28,313 nucleotides of DNA from the NCBI GenBank assembly GCA_020638595.1, contig JACKIG010000043.1, positions 1 through 28,313 on the forward strand, given 5' to 3'. Origin of the DNA: Rhodospirillaceae bacterium. GTDB lineage: Bacteria > Pseudomonadota > Alphaproteobacteria > DSM-16000 > Inquilinaceae. The number at the start of each line of letters is the position of its first letter. Within the stretch, counting starts at the first letter, position 1. The translations under genes and the position numbers were made by a program. Shown one piece after another: positions 1-8,313 of this stretch. The notes under the pieces are model-generated. The model ran no database searches. It was given only the letters and a program-made list of their open reading frames with translations, and had not been told where the DNA came from.

Positions 1-2
1 CC

Positions 3-1019
3 CAGGTGATCGGCGTGATCGGCCCGTCGCCGGCCGTGTTCCAGGGCACCGTGGGGCCGGCGGACAGCAGCGACTTCTATCGCTTCACGCTGGACGACTG
101 GACCCAGCTGACCGTGACCCTGGGCGGGCTGACCGCGGATGCGGATATCACCCTGCTGGACGAGAACGGCCAGTATCTCGGCGATTCGGTCGCGGCCGGA
201 ACGGAATCCGAACTGATCGAATACGTTGCCGGGCCGGGGACCTACTTCATCGAGATCTACATGTACCAGGGCGAGACGCCCTATGAGATGACGATCATCG
301 GCGCGCCGGCCGAACCGCCGCCGGACGACACCGTCGGCAACGCGCCGGAGGAGGCGCACAGCTTCGGCGACATCCTGGAGGCACCGGTATCCTTCGACGA
401 ATGGGTGGGCTCCGGCGATCCGGCCGACTACTACTCCTTCTCCGTGTCGGACCGCGCGACGGTCACGGTGTCGATGGACGGGCTGGCCAGCGACGCCGAC
501 ATCAGCCTTGAGGACGATTTCGGCTCGGTCCTGGCCTCGTCGGCCGAAGGCGGCACCAATCCCGAATACATGCAGTCGGAACTGGAGCCGGGAACGTACT
601 ACCTTGCCGTCGTTCCGTTCTCCGGGAACACGTCCTATCACCTGGAGGTGACGGCGGAACCGGCCGGCCCCGCGCCGGAAGACCTGGCCGGCAACACCGT
701 CGCCACGGCCCGCGCCGTGACGCTGACGCCGGGAACGCCGGCGGAATTCCGTGACTGGGTCGGCGGTGCCGACACGTCCGACTACTACACCTTCACGGTG
801 GAGGCGGCCGGGACGTTCCAGCTCGCCCTCGACGGGCTGACCAGCGACGCGGATGTCGAACTGCTGGCCGAAGACGGGACCTCGGTCCTGGCCAGTTCGC
901 TGCTGGCCGGCACGGATCCGGAGGCGATCACCCACCAGCTGCAGGCGGGCACCTACTATGTGCGCGTCTATGTCTTCTCCGGCTCGACCGACTATCGGCT
1001 GGAAATGACGGTGCAGTGA
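3..1019 (+). CDS. Secreted PPC-repeat protein, 3' part
   Basis: The reading frame is open to the left window edge, so the start is missing; 338 codons are visible. The protein consists of three similar units of roughly 100 residues (about 1-100, 115-217 and 230-337). Each has the pattern D-x-D-x-Y-x-F-x-V near its start, a DAD-hs-L (D-A-D-V/I-x-L) core strand, and E/Q-x-G-T-Y-Y/F-x-x-V/I near its end. This is the pattern of bacterial pre-peptidase C-terminal (PPC) domains, which are beta-sandwich modules of secreted proteins. Proline-rich linkers with a D-x-x-G-N-T/A entry motif separate the units. Acidic composition and absence of cysteine fit an extracellular protein. Any catalytic domain would lie upstream and cannot be seen. 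A strong hairpin follows the stop codon, so the gene appears to end its own transcript. Domain family confident; function unknown. Confidence 0.85.
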   Translation, partial: QVIGVIGPSPAVFQGTVGPADSSDFYRFTLDDWTQLTVTLGGLTADADITLLDENGQYLGDSVAAGTESELIEYVAGPGTYFIEIYMYQGETPYEMTIIGAPAEPPPDDTVGNAPEEAHSFGDILEAPVSFDEWVGSGDPADYYSFSVSDRATVTVSMDGLASDADISLEDDFGSVLASSAEGGTNPEYMQSELEPGTYYLAVVPFSGNTSYHLEVTAEPAGPAPEDLAGNTVATARAVTLTPGTPAEFRDWVGGADTSDYYTFTVEAAGTFQLALDGLTSDADVELLAEDGTSVLASSLLAGTDPEAITHQLQAGTYYVRVYVFSGSTDYRLEMTVQ

Positions 1020-1029
1020 CAAGGGTGAC

Positions 1030-1070
1030 GGCCGGGGCGGTGGGCGATTGACACGCCCGCGGCCCCGGCC
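1030..1070 (+). terminator. Long hairpin after the PPC-repeat gene
   Basis: Nine perfect base pairs (1030-1038 with 62-70 of the same line, i.e. 1062-1070) are extended inward by about six more, including GGGC/GCCC at 1042-1045 and 1055-1058, with one mismatch and one G-U pair. The loop is 9 nt. It starts 11 nt after the stop codon. There is no T-run after it, so Rho-independent termination is only probable. It also separates the PPC gene from hprK. Confidence 0.5.
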
Positions 1071-1085
1071 ACACCTTCTGGCGTG

Positions 1086-1565
1086 ATGGACACCATCCAT
1101 GCCACCTGTGTCGCCCTGGACGGGCGGGGGGTCGTGCTGCGGGGCCCTTCGGGGTCGGGGAAGTCCGATCTGGCCCTGCGGCTGATCGACGGCGGTGCCG
1201 TGCTGGTCGCCGACGACCGCGTGATCGTGACGGTGGACGGCGGCCGGGTGCGGGCGCACGCGCCCGATCCGCTGCGCGGCCTGCTGGAAGTCCGCGGCAT
1301 CGGCCCCGTGCGGGTCAATACGGCGCCCGCGGCCGATGTCGTCCTGGTCGTCGATCTCACCCCCGGCCAGTGCCGCGAGCGCCTGCCGGAACCGGAATTC
1401 GCCCGCTTCGGGCCGGTGGCGGTGCCCTGCCTGCGGCTGGATCCCTTCCAGGCGTCGGCGGCGGCGAAGGTGCGCATCGCAATCGCTGCGATCCCGCCGG
1501 CGGGGGGCCGGATGGAGGTGGTCGAGGTGGCGGCCGCCCAGTCGGAGGAAGCTTCGGATGGATGA
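1086..1565 (+). CDS. hprK: HPr kinase/phosphorylase, short alphaproteobacterial form
   Basis: This enzyme phosphorylates (and can dephosphorylate) the regulatory serine of HPr. The 159-residue product has the P-loop GPSGSGKSD at 20-28, the DDR acid pair at 43-45 and the family signature around LLEVRGIG at 66-73. It lacks the N-terminal domain of the roughly 310-residue Firmicutes enzyme, as is usual for alphaproteobacterial versions. A GTG at 1083 directly precedes the chosen ATG at 1086 and is an alternative start; no clear Shine-Dalgarno is visible. The 3' end overlaps rapZ by 8 nt, implying translational coupling. Its likely substrate, HPr, is encoded three genes downstream and retains the target serine. 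In many alphaproteobacteria this cluster follows chvI/chvG; here the upstream gene is an unrelated secreted protein. Confidence 0.93.
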   Translation: MDTIHATCVALDGRGVVLRGPSGSGKSDLALRLIDGGAVLVADDRVIVTVDGGRVRAHAPDPLRGLLEVRGIGPVRVNTAPAADVVLVVDLTPGQCRERLPEPEFARFGPVAVPCLRLDPFQASAAAKVRIAIAAIPPAGGRMEVVEVAAAQSEEASDG

Positions 1566-2472
1566 CGGCCCGGAAGCGGCGATCCCTCAACCCGGCAGTG
1601 CCGACGCGGCGGGCCGGCGCCAGGTGATCCTTCTGACCGGCCTGTCCGGCGCGGGCATGTCCACGGCCTTGAAGGGGCTGGAAGACCTGGGCCACGAAGC
1701 GGTGGACAACCTGCCCCTGGCGCTGGTGCCCGGGCTGGTGGCCGAGGGGGATGGCCGCGGCCGCCCCCTGGCGGTCGTGATCGACTGCCGGACGCGGGAT
1801 TTCGCCGCCGATGCGTTCCTGCGGCAGGTCGACAGGCTGGGCGCGCGACCGGACCTGGATGTGCGGCTGGTCTTCGTCACCGCCGATACCGAAGTGCTGC
1901 AACGGCGGTTCACCGAAACGCGGCGGCGCCATCCGCTGGCGCTCGACCGGCCGATCGCCGACGGCATCCAGGCGGAACTGGCGCTGCTGGCACCGGTCGC
2001 CGAGCGGGCCGACCTGGTCATCGACACTTCGCTCTTGAATCTCCATGAGCTCAAGCGGATGATCGCCGGCCATTTTGCCCTCGACCGCCAGCCGGGTCTG
2101 CTGGTGTCGGTGGTCTCGTTCTCGTTTCGGCGCGGGCTGCCTCGCGAGGCGGATCTGGTCTTCGATGTGCGCTTCCTGGATAACCCCTATTGGGACCTCG
2201 GCCTCAGGGCCTTCAGCGGCCTCGACCGGCCGGTGCAGGACTTCGTGGCGGCGGATCCCGACTTCGAAGGCTTCATGTCGTCCCTGAAGGGGCTGATCGG
2301 TCCCTTGCTTCCGCGCTACAATCGGGAAGGCAAGAGCTATTTGACGGTGGCCATCGGTTGCACCGGCGGGCGGCATCGCTCCGTCTTCGTCGCCGAGCGG
2401 GTGGCGCAATGGCTGCGCGACGACGGCTACCGGGTGGGCCTGGCACACCGCGATCTGGCCCATCAGGCCTGA
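1558..2472 (+). CDS. rapZ: RapZ-like nucleotide-binding protein (YvcJ/RapZ family)
   Basis: RapZ-family proteins are P-loop NTPase-like regulators; in E. coli RapZ is an RNA-binding adaptor for sRNA GlmZ, whereas alphaproteobacterial roles are less clear. The 304-residue product matches the usual length. Visible are the P-loop region at 28-36, the DNLP segment at 50-53, the VIDCRTRD strand and the C-terminal GCTGGRHRS segment at about 267-275, which is the hallmark of the family's C-terminal domain. The start ATG at 1558 lies inside hprK. An odd point is that the P-loop reads GLSGAGMST, with methionine (codon ATG, residue 34) where the nucleotide-binding lysine is expected. The rest of the protein looks intact, so this may be an active variant that binds nucleotide poorly. 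Assignment is firm; its molecular role here is inference from family. Confidence 0.92.
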   Translation: MDDGPEAAIPQPGSADAAGRRQVILLTGLSGAGMSTALKGLEDLGHEAVDNLPLALVPGLVAEGDGRGRPLAVVIDCRTRDFAADAFLRQVDRLGARPDLDVRLVFVTADTEVLQRRFTETRRRHPLALDRPIADGIQAELALLAPVAERADLVIDTSLLNLHELKRMIAGHFALDRQPGLLVSVVSFSFRRGLPREADLVFDVRFLDNPYWDLGLRAFSGLDRPVQDFVAADPDFEGFMSSLKGLIGPLLPRYNREGKSYLTVAIGCTGGRHRSVFVAERVAQWLRDDGYRVGLAHRDLAHQA

Positions 2473-2497
2473 CGCGAGACGAACGAGAGAGACCAGC

Positions 2498-2929
2498 ATG
2501 GCCGCAGAGGCGGATCCGTCGGCAAAAATCGGCATGGTGCTGGTGACGCACGGGCGACTGGCCGAAGAATTCGTGGCGGCCCTGGAACATGTGGTCGGCA
2601 GCCAGGACAACGTGGCCGCCGTATGCATCGGCCCCGACGACGATATGGAACAGCGGCGCCGCGAGATCCTGGAATCGGTGGCGCAGGTGGACAAGGGCAA
2701 GGGCGTCGTCCTCTTGACCGACATGTTCGGGGGAACGCCGTCGAACCTCGCCATCTCGGTGATGCAGCGCGAGCGCATTGAGGTCATCGCCGGCGTCAAC
2801 CTGCCGATGCTGATCAAGCTGGCGTCCGTACGCGAGAGCGAAGGTGTGGCGGAAGCCGTGCGGCTTGCGCGAGATGCCGGGCAGAAATACATCAACATCG
2901 CGTCCAGCCTGCTCGCGGACGAGAAATGA
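2498..2929 (+). CDS. PTS mannose-family EIIA protein
   Basis: The 143-residue single-domain protein resembles the EIIA domain of mannose/fructose-family PTS transporters. The expected phosphorylated histidine is His18 in the VTHGRLAEEF segment. The conserved TDMFGGTPSN loop, about residues 76-85, is also present. It would accept phosphate from HPr. No EIIB, EIIC or EIID is encoded nearby, so it probably acts as a regulatory phospho-carrier rather than in sugar import; this is the usual situation for the alphaproteobacterial proteins called ManX or PtsM. The gene follows rapZ by 25 bp with a GAGAGA-type ribosome site, and its stop overlaps the ptsH start (ATGATG). Confidence 0.9.
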   Translation: MAAEADPSAKIGMVLVTHGRLAEEFVAALEHVVGSQDNVAAVCIGPDDDMEQRRREILESVAQVDKGKGVVLLTDMFGGTPSNLAISVMQRERIEVIAGVNLPMLIKLASVRESEGVAEAVRLARDAGQKYINIASSLLADEK

Positions 2930-3228
2930 TGGATGAGCAACCGGCCCCCGACACCAGTGCGACGATCTCGCGCACCGTGACCGTCTCCAACCAGCGCGGT
3001 TTGCACGCGCGGGCGGCCGCCAAGTTCGTCAAGCTGGCTGCCTGCTATGACGCCCAGGTGACGGTCCAGCGCAATGGCATGGCCGTCGGCGGCGAGAGCA
3101 TCATGGGATTGATGATGCTGGCCGCCAGCCCCGGTACCTCCATCACCCTGTCCGCAAGCGGGCCGGACGCCGACGCGGCGATCCTTGCCCTGGAAGAGCT
3201 GGTGATCCGGAAGTTCGATGAGGACTAA
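2926..3228 (+). CDS. ptsH: Phosphocarrier protein HPr
   Basis: HPr shuttles phosphate from enzyme I to EIIA proteins. The 100-residue product has the active-site motif RGLHARAAAKFV with phospho-accepting His27. It also has the regulatory-serine motif GGESIMGLMML with Ser58, the expected target of the HPr kinase encoded upstream. A 15-residue N-terminal tail precedes the standard fold. There are tandem ATG codons at 2926 and 2929; the first overlaps the stop of the EIIA gene by 4 nt. The 3' end overlaps ptsI by 11 nt. Having both phosphorylation sites and a local kinase supports a dual-input signalling role. Confidence 0.95.
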   Translation: MMDEQPAPDTSATISRTVTVSNQRGLHARAAAKFVKLAACYDAQVTVQRNGMAVGGESIMGLMMLAASPGTSITLSASGPDADAAILALEELVIRKFDED

Positions 3229-5005
3229 GACCCCGAACCCGACGGACGGACGCGAAACAGAGGAAGTCATCCTGAACGGTCTCGGCGTTGCTGCCGGGAT
3301 CGCGATCGGGCCTGCGCATGTGGTGGAGACGGGGTTTGCGCAGGTGCCCGAATATGTGCTCACCCCCGACGCCCTGGAAGAAGAGAAGCTGCGCTTTGCC
3401 GAAGCGGTCGCCAAGGCGCGCCGGCAGCTGCGCAAGCTGAAGGCCAAATCGGCGACCCTTCCCGACGCGGCGGCGGAAGAGATCAGCTATCTGCTCGACG
3501 CCCATCTTGCCATTGTCGGCGGCTCGCGCCTGCTCAGGGGGGTGGAACAGCGCATCACCGAAGAACGGCTGAATGCCGAATGGGCGGTCCAGGCCGAGAT
3601 GACGGCGATCGCCCAGCATTTCGCCGCCATGGACGACCCCTATCTTGCCGCGCGCATCCAGGACATCCGCGATGTCGGCGCCCGCCTGATCCGTAACCTG
3701 GTCGACCGCAAGTTCCAGGCCTATTCGACGCTGCCGTCCGACAGCGTCATCCTGGCGGAGGAGATCACGCCCGCCGACACAGCCCTGATGGACCCGCGCC
3801 GGATCGCCGGCTTCGCCACCACGCTGGGCGGGGCGGAGGGGCATACGGCCATCATGGCCCGGTCGCTGGGCCTGCCGGCCGTGCTTGGGGTGTCGGAGCT
3901 GCTGCGGCGCGTCCATTCCGGCCAGACGGTGATCGTCGACGGCAATGCCGGGCTGGTGATCGTCGAACCGTCGCAGGAGACGCTGGCACGCTACCAGGAC
4001 CGCCGGGCGGAGATGGTGGCGGAGCAGCAGCAGCTGCGCACGCTGATCGCCCTGCCGTCACGCACCCGCGACGGCGTGGCGGTGGCCCTGGCCGCGAATG
4101 TCGAGCTGCCGCACGAGATCGCGGCCGCCGTCGATGTGGGCGCCGACGGCATCGGGCTGTTGCGCACCGAGTTCCAGTTCATGAACCGCGAGGACCTGCC
4201 GACGGAGCAGGAGCAGTACGAGACGCTGCGCGACGTGGTCGAGGGCATGAACGGCCGGCCGGTGACTCTGCGCACCTTGGACATCGGCGGTGAAAAGCTG
4301 GCATCGGCCCTGGGGCCGCGGTTCACCCCCGGCAACAATCCCGCGCTGGGACTGCGGGCCATCCGCCTGAGCCTGCGCGAGCCGAAGCTGCTGGAGACGC
4401 AGTTCGCCGCCATGCTGCGCGCCGGTGCCCATGGCCCGGTGCGCATCCTTCTGCCCATGGTCGCCAATATCGAAGAGGTCCGCCGCTCGCGCGAGATCCT
4501 GCAGCGGGCGGGCCGGCGGCTGGCGCGGCGGCGCGTGCCCATGGCGCCCGACCTGCCGCCCTTCGGCGTGATGATCGAAATTCCCGGAACGGCGCTGGCG
4601 GCGGACGCGTTTGCGCGCGAGTGCGACTTCTTCGCGCTGGGGACCAACGACCTGATCCAGTACACGCTGGCGATCGACCGCGGCGACGAACAGGTGGCCC
4701 ACCTGTATGAGCCGCTGCATCCGGCGGTGCTGCGGCTGATCCAGTTCACCACCCAGGCGGCGATGCGGGCGCGGATCCCGTTGAGCGTGTGCGGCGAGAT
4801 GGCGGGCGATGCGCGCTACACGGCCCTGCTGATCGGGCTGGGCATCCGCGAGCTGTCGATGACGCCGGCGGCCCTGCTGCGGGTGAAGAACCGGGTACGC
4901 ATGCTGGACGCCCTGTCGGCCCGCCATCGTGCCGACGTGATCATGGACCAGTCGGACAGCGGGCGCATCGCCAGCCTGATCGACGATTTCAACGACGCGC
5001 TCTGA
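3218..5005 (+). CDS. ptsI: PTS enzyme I (phosphoenolpyruvate-protein phosphotransferase)
   Basis: Enzyme I autophosphorylates from phosphoenolpyruvate and passes phosphate to HPr. The 595-residue product has the usual layout. The N-terminal HPr-binding/phosphohistidine domain carries GGAEGHTAIMARS with active His209. The C-terminal PEP-binding barrel has LLRTEFQFMNR, the DIGGEK segment, GTNDLIQYTLAIDR and SVCGEMAGD with catalytic Cys525. There is no N-terminal GAF domain, so it is an EI of the carbohydrate type and not the nitrogen-PTS PtsP. It is the last gene of the hprK-rapZ-EIIA-ptsH-ptsI run, overlapping ptsH by 11 nt. The absence of any EIIB/EIIC in the operon suggests the phospho-relay reports PEP/pyruvate state rather than importing sugar (inference). 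Confidence 0.94.
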   Translation: MRTKTPNPTDGRETEEVILNGLGVAAGIAIGPAHVVETGFAQVPEYVLTPDALEEEKLRFAEAVAKARRQLRKLKAKSATLPDAAAEEISYLLDAHLAIVGGSRLLRGVEQRITEERLNAEWAVQAEMTAIAQHFAAMDDPYLAARIQDIRDVGARLIRNLVDRKFQAYSTLPSDSVILAEEITPADTALMDPRRIAGFATTLGGAEGHTAIMARSLGLPAVLGVSELLRRVHSGQTVIVDGNAGLVIVEPSQETLARYQDRRAEMVAEQQQLRTLIALPSRTRDGVAVALAANVELPHEIAAAVDVGADGIGLLRTEFQFMNREDLPTEQEQYETLRDVVEGMNGRPVTLRTLDIGGEKLASALGPRFTPGNNPALGLRAIRLSLREPKLLETQFAAMLRAGAHGPVRILLPMVANIEEVRRSREILQRAGRRLARRRVPMAPDLPPFGVMIEIPGTALAADAFARECDFFALGTNDLIQYTLAIDRGDEQVAHLYEPLHPAVLRLIQFTTQAAMRARIPLSVCGEMAGDARYTALLIGLGIRELSMTPAALLRVKNRVRMLDALSARHRADVIMDQSDSGRIASLIDDFNDAL

Positions 5006-5033
5006 CCGCGGCTGCCAGGGAAGGCCTTCCAGG

Positions 5034-5516
5034 ATGTCCGGCGACGGCGACGGCTTCGCGCAAGGCGGCTGCACCTGCCGTGCGGTGCGCTATCGCCTGA
5101 CCAGCCGGCCCCTGTTCGTCCATTGCTGCCATTGCCGCTGGTGCCAGCGCGAAACCGGCGCGTCCTTCGCCCTCAACGCCATGATCGAGGCCGATCGCGT
5201 CGTCCTGCTGGCGGGGACGCCGGACATGGTCCCGACCCCGACCAGCAGCGGCCGGGGGCAGAAGATCTGGCGCTGTCCGGTGTGCCGGGTCGCGGTGTGG
5301 AGCAACTATTCCGGCGCCGGCGACAGGGTGCATTTCGTGCGCGTCGGCACGCTGGACGATCCGGACCTGCTGCCCCCGGATATCCACATTTTCACGGCAT
5401 CGAAACAGTCCTGGGTGATGCTGCCGCCTGGGGTGCCGGCGGTCGAGGAATACTATGACCGCGACCGGTACTGGCCGGCGGACAGCCTGGAACGCCGCCG
5501 GGTCCTGCTCGGCTGA
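5034..5516 (+). CDS. GFA-family (glutathione-dependent formaldehyde-activating-like) zinc protein
   Basis: The 160-residue protein has the cysteine layout of the GFA family (PF04828 type). It shows GGCTCRAVRY with Cys13/Cys15, then HCCHCRWCQ with Cys31, Cys32, Cys34 and Cys37, and a later CPVC pair (Cys81/Cys84). These would hold structural zinc ions in the Mss4-like fold. The end of the protein (PxxEEYYDRD) is also typical. Family members are annotated as formaldehyde-glutathione adduct enzymes, but most homologues have no proven activity. Therefore only the fold is claimed. It follows ptsI by 28 bp and may ride on the same transcript. Confidence 0.85.
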   Translation: MSGDGDGFAQGGCTCRAVRYRLTSRPLFVHCCHCRWCQRETGASFALNAMIEADRVVLLAGTPDMVPTPTSSGRGQKIWRCPVCRVAVWSNYSGAGDRVHFVRVGTLDDPDLLPPDIHIFTASKQSWVMLPPGVPAVEEYYDRDRYWPADSLERRRVLLG

Positions 5517-5551
5517 GATGCGCTGCGATTGGACCTGATCGGGGCTTGCGG

Positions 5552-6604
5552 ATGCCTGTGTCTCGAACCTTCCTGTGGTGCCTTGCCGCGGCCGTCGTCG
5601 TCTGCGGCTGTTCCGGCGCCCCGGCACCCACGCCGGCGCCGGCGGCCGATGCCGTCTCGCCCGTTCCGGTGGTCGTGCCGCCCGACCGGCCCCCGGTGCC
5701 CGACCGGCCCGCCGCCGGGCCCGTCGTGGTCGCGCGTCCGCTGCCCGGGCTGGTGCCGGCATCGGCGACGGCCGGATGTGCGCCGCCCGTGGTCCATGCT
5801 TACGAGACGACCGACGATCTCGGCGGTCTGTCGGGGATCGCCCGCGGCGACGGGCCGGGCGAATTCGTGGTGATCAGCGATGCCGGCGGCGTCTTCTCGC
5901 TGACCTTCGACGACAGCGGCGCCCGGCTGGTCCCGCGGGGCCTTCTGGCGGGGCTGGAAACGGCGACCAATGCCGACCGGGATGCCGAGGCATTGGTCCG
6001 CCTGCCGGATGGGCGCTGGATCGTCAGCTTCGAACGGACCCATCGCCTGGCCGTCTTCCCGTCCGGCCTGGGCGGGCTGGTCGGCGGGCCGGCATCGGTG
6101 GTCGGCGTACCGGCGGACTGGCGGGCACTGCCCGCAAACCAGGGGGTCGAATCGCTGGCACTGGGCGGCGACGGCCGGCTGGTGGCGATCGCCGAAGGCT
6201 CGCCGCTGCAAGTGGGCGACCGGCCGGTGTGGTGGTTCAGCCCCCCTGACGGCCCGCAGATCCAGGCACTTGCCGCGACCTACCGCACCGGCTTCGGCGT
6301 GACGCCGGGCGATGCCGCCGGCGGCCCGGACGGGCAGGTCTATGTGCTGGAACGCCAGTTGGGCACCGGCGGCCTGACGGCGCGGATCGTGCGGGTCGTG
6401 GCGGCCGGCGACGGTCGGCTGGGTCCGCAGGCCACGCTCGACCTTTCCGGCATGGTCCCGGCGGCGAATTACGAGGGCATGACGATCGATCCCGCGGCCG
6501 CCGACGGCCTGCGCTTCATCCTGGTGTCCGACGGCGACGGTGCAGCACCCTCGGTCATCGTCGACCTGGCGGTCCGGTCCTGCGCCTTCCGCACCGCCGA
6601 TTGA
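5552..6604 (+). CDS. Lipoprotein with esterase-like-phytase domain
   Basis: The start chosen is ATG at 5552; a TTG at 5546 adds two residues. The first 20 residues form a lipoprotein-type signal (MPVSR, then a hydrophobic stretch, then VCGC) with Cys20 as the likely lipidated residue. A Pro/Ala-rich linker follows to about residue 60. Residues from about 70 to 350 match the 'esterase-like activity of phytase' family (PF13449 type). Supporting segments are GLSGIARG, the acidic DRDAEALV block, GRWIVSFERTHR, NQGVESLAL and NYEGMTIDP. These proteins are predicted beta-propellers found in the periplasm or at the outer membrane. Substrate unknown; true phytase activity should not be assumed. Total 350 residues. 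Confidence 0.8.
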   Translation: MPVSRTFLWCLAAAVVVCGCSGAPAPTPAPAADAVSPVPVVVPPDRPPVPDRPAAGPVVVARPLPGLVPASATAGCAPPVVHAYETTDDLGGLSGIARGDGPGEFVVISDAGGVFSLTFDDSGARLVPRGLLAGLETATNADRDAEALVRLPDGRWIVSFERTHRLAVFPSGLGGLVGGPASVVGVPADWRALPANQGVESLALGGDGRLVAIAEGSPLQVGDRPVWWFSPPDGPQIQALAATYRTGFGVTPGDAAGGPDGQVYVLERQLGTGGLTARIVRVVAAGDGRLGPQATLDLSGMVPAANYEGMTIDPAAADGLRFILVSDGDGAAPSVIVDLAVRSCAFRTAD

Positions 6605-6628
6605 GGGGGCGGCCCCATCCGGTATAGG
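6601..6628 (+). promoter_or_regulatory. Candidate sigma70-type promoter for btsS
   Basis: TTGAGG at 6601-6606 and TATAGG at 6623-6628 are separated by 16 nt. Transcription would begin about 6634-6636, at or next to the btsS ATG at 6637. No purine-rich ribosome site lies between, so the message may be leaderless. Based on visual matching only. Confidence 0.35.
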
Positions 6629-6636
6629 TTCGCGGG

Positions 6637-8313
6637 ATGGACGTAACCTTCGCGCTGTTGCAGCAGATGAGCGTCTACCTTGTGGTCGCCTATCTGTTCA
6701 GCAAGACACCGATCTTCGACCAGCTGTTCACGGTGGCGCCGCGCCAGCGCCACCGGCTGGTGGTCTATGTCGTGTTCTCGGCCTTTTGCATCCTGGGCAC
6801 CTACCTGTCGCTGGAGGTGCACGGCGCCATTGCCAACAACCGGGCCATCGGCGCGGTGATGGGCGGGCTCTTGGGCGGGCCGGCCGTCGGTCTTGCCGTG
6901 GGGATCACGGGCGGGCTGCACCGCTACACGCTGGGCGGCTTCACCGACCTGGCCTGTGCCGTGTCCACCACCGTGGACGGGCTGATCGGCGGGCTGGTCC
7001 ACATCTACTATCTGCGCCATCGCCGCCCGCAGGCAATCTTCAGCCCATGGGTCCCGTTCCTGGCGACCCTGGGGGCGGAATGCCTGCAGATGCTGATCAT
7101 CCTGGCGGTGGCCCGACCCTTTGACGATGCGGTGGCGCTGGTGCGCGTCATCGCCGCGCCGATGATCCTCTGCAATGCCGTCGGCGCCGCCCTGTTCATG
7201 GCGATCATCCGCGACCGCAGGAACATGTTCGAGAAGTTCGGCAACATCTTCTCCAACAAGGCGTTGCGGATCGCCGAAAGCGCCGTCGGCCTGGCGGTCC
7301 ACCAGTTCGACCGCGACACGGCGGAAACGATCGCCAGGATCGTCTTCGAGGAGACGGGCGTCGGCGCGGTCAGCATCACCGACCGCGAGCGCATCCTGGC
7401 CTATGTGGGCAGGGGCTCCGACCACCATCGCCCGGATACGCCCATCTCTTCGGACCTGACGCGCCTGGCGATCGCGGAGAACCGGGTGGTGTTCGCCGAC
7501 GGGTTCGAGACGCCGTTCGCCTGTTCGATCGACGACCATTGTCCGCTGGGCTCGGCGCTGGTGGTGCCGCTGCGCGGGGACGGCGAGGTCCTGGGCTGCA
7601 TCAAGCTGTACGAGCCCAAGGGCAAGCTGTTCCTCAACATCAACCGCCGCATGGGCGAGGGCATCGCCCGCCTGCTGGCCACGAACATCCTGGCCGGGCG
7701 GTTCGAACAGCAGAAGACCCTGCTGTTGCAGGCGGAACTGAAGCTGGTGCAGGCGCAGGTCAACCCGCATTTCCTGTTCAACACGCTGAACACGATCGGT
7801 GCCGTCACCCGCATCGACCCGGACCGCGCGCGCCAGCTGCTGATGCATCTGTCCAACTTCTTCCGCAAGAACCTGAAGCGGGCCAGCGATGTGTCGACCC
7901 TGCGCGAAGAGCTGGACCATGTGCGTTCGTACCTGGAGATCGAGCAAGCGCGCTACGGCGACCGGCTGCAGGTGGCGATCCGCGTCGACGACCGCCTTCT
8001 CGACCTGAGGCTGCCGACCTTCACGTTGCAGCCGCTGGTGGAAAACGCCGTCAAGCACGGGATCTCCACCATGCTCTCCGGCGGCCGGATCGGCATCTTC
8101 GGCTGGCTCGACCATGGCGAGCCGATCCTGCTGGTGGAGGACAATGCCGGCTGCTACTGCCCGGGGGAGGGTGGGTCCGGGCTTGGCCTGTCGATCGTCG
8201 ACAAGCGGTTGCAGGCGCAACTGGGCGGGATGGCCGGCATCGAGGTGGCCTGCCGCGCGGGTGCGTGGACGCGCGTGTCGATCCGCATCCCCCGCCCGGC
8301 GGTCGCGGCATGA
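6637..8313 (+). CDS. btsS: BtsS-like LytS-family sensor histidine kinase
   Basis: The 558-residue product follows E. coli BtsS (YehU, a high-affinity pyruvate sensor) closely along its length, as far as I can recall that sequence. Both have LLQQM near the start, NxRAIGAVMGGLLGG and LTGGLHRY-like segments in the 5TM-LYT membrane domain, AARPFDDAV/IAAPM, a GAF domain with ADGxExPxxCS, and the kinase core. The phospho-acceptor is His378 in QVNPHFLFNTLN. The ATP-binding domain shows LQPLVENAVKHG and GSGLGLSIVDKRL. It would detect an extracellular or periplasmic ligand and phosphorylate the response regulator encoded next, whose start overlaps its stop. Pyruvate as ligand is inferred from similarity. 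No BtsT-type transporter gene is present in this window. Confidence 0.88.
   Translation: MDVTFALLQQMSVYLVVAYLFSKTPIFDQLFTVAPRQRHRLVVYVVFSAFCILGTYLSLEVHGAIANNRAIGAVMGGLLGGPAVGLAVGITGGLHRYTLGGFTDLACAVSTTVDGLIGGLVHIYYLRHRRPQAIFSPWVPFLATLGAECLQMLIILAVARPFDDAVALVRVIAAPMILCNAVGAALFMAIIRDRRNMFEKFGNIFSNKALRIAESAVGLAVHQFDRDTAETIARIVFEETGVGAVSITDRERILAYVGRGSDHHRPDTPISSDLTRLAIAENRVVFADGFETPFACSIDDHCPLGSALVVPLRGDGEVLGCIKLYEPKGKLFLNINRRMGEGIARLLATNILAGRFEQQKTLLLQAELKLVQAQVNPHFLFNTLNTIGAVTRIDPDRARQLLMHLSNFFRKNLKRASDVSTLREELDHVRSYLEIEQARYGDRLQVAIRVDDRLLDLRLPTFTLQPLVENAVKHGISTMLSGGRIGIFGWLDHGEPILLVEDNAGCYCPGEGGSGLGLSIVDKRLQAQLGGMAGIEVACRAGAWTRVSIRIPRPAVAA

Noticed and set aside
5020..5031. 12-bp perfect palindrome GGAAGGCCTTCC before the GFA-family gene
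   Set aside because: Short and GC-rich enough to arise by chance; it overlaps the ribosome-binding area and has no second copy seen nearby.
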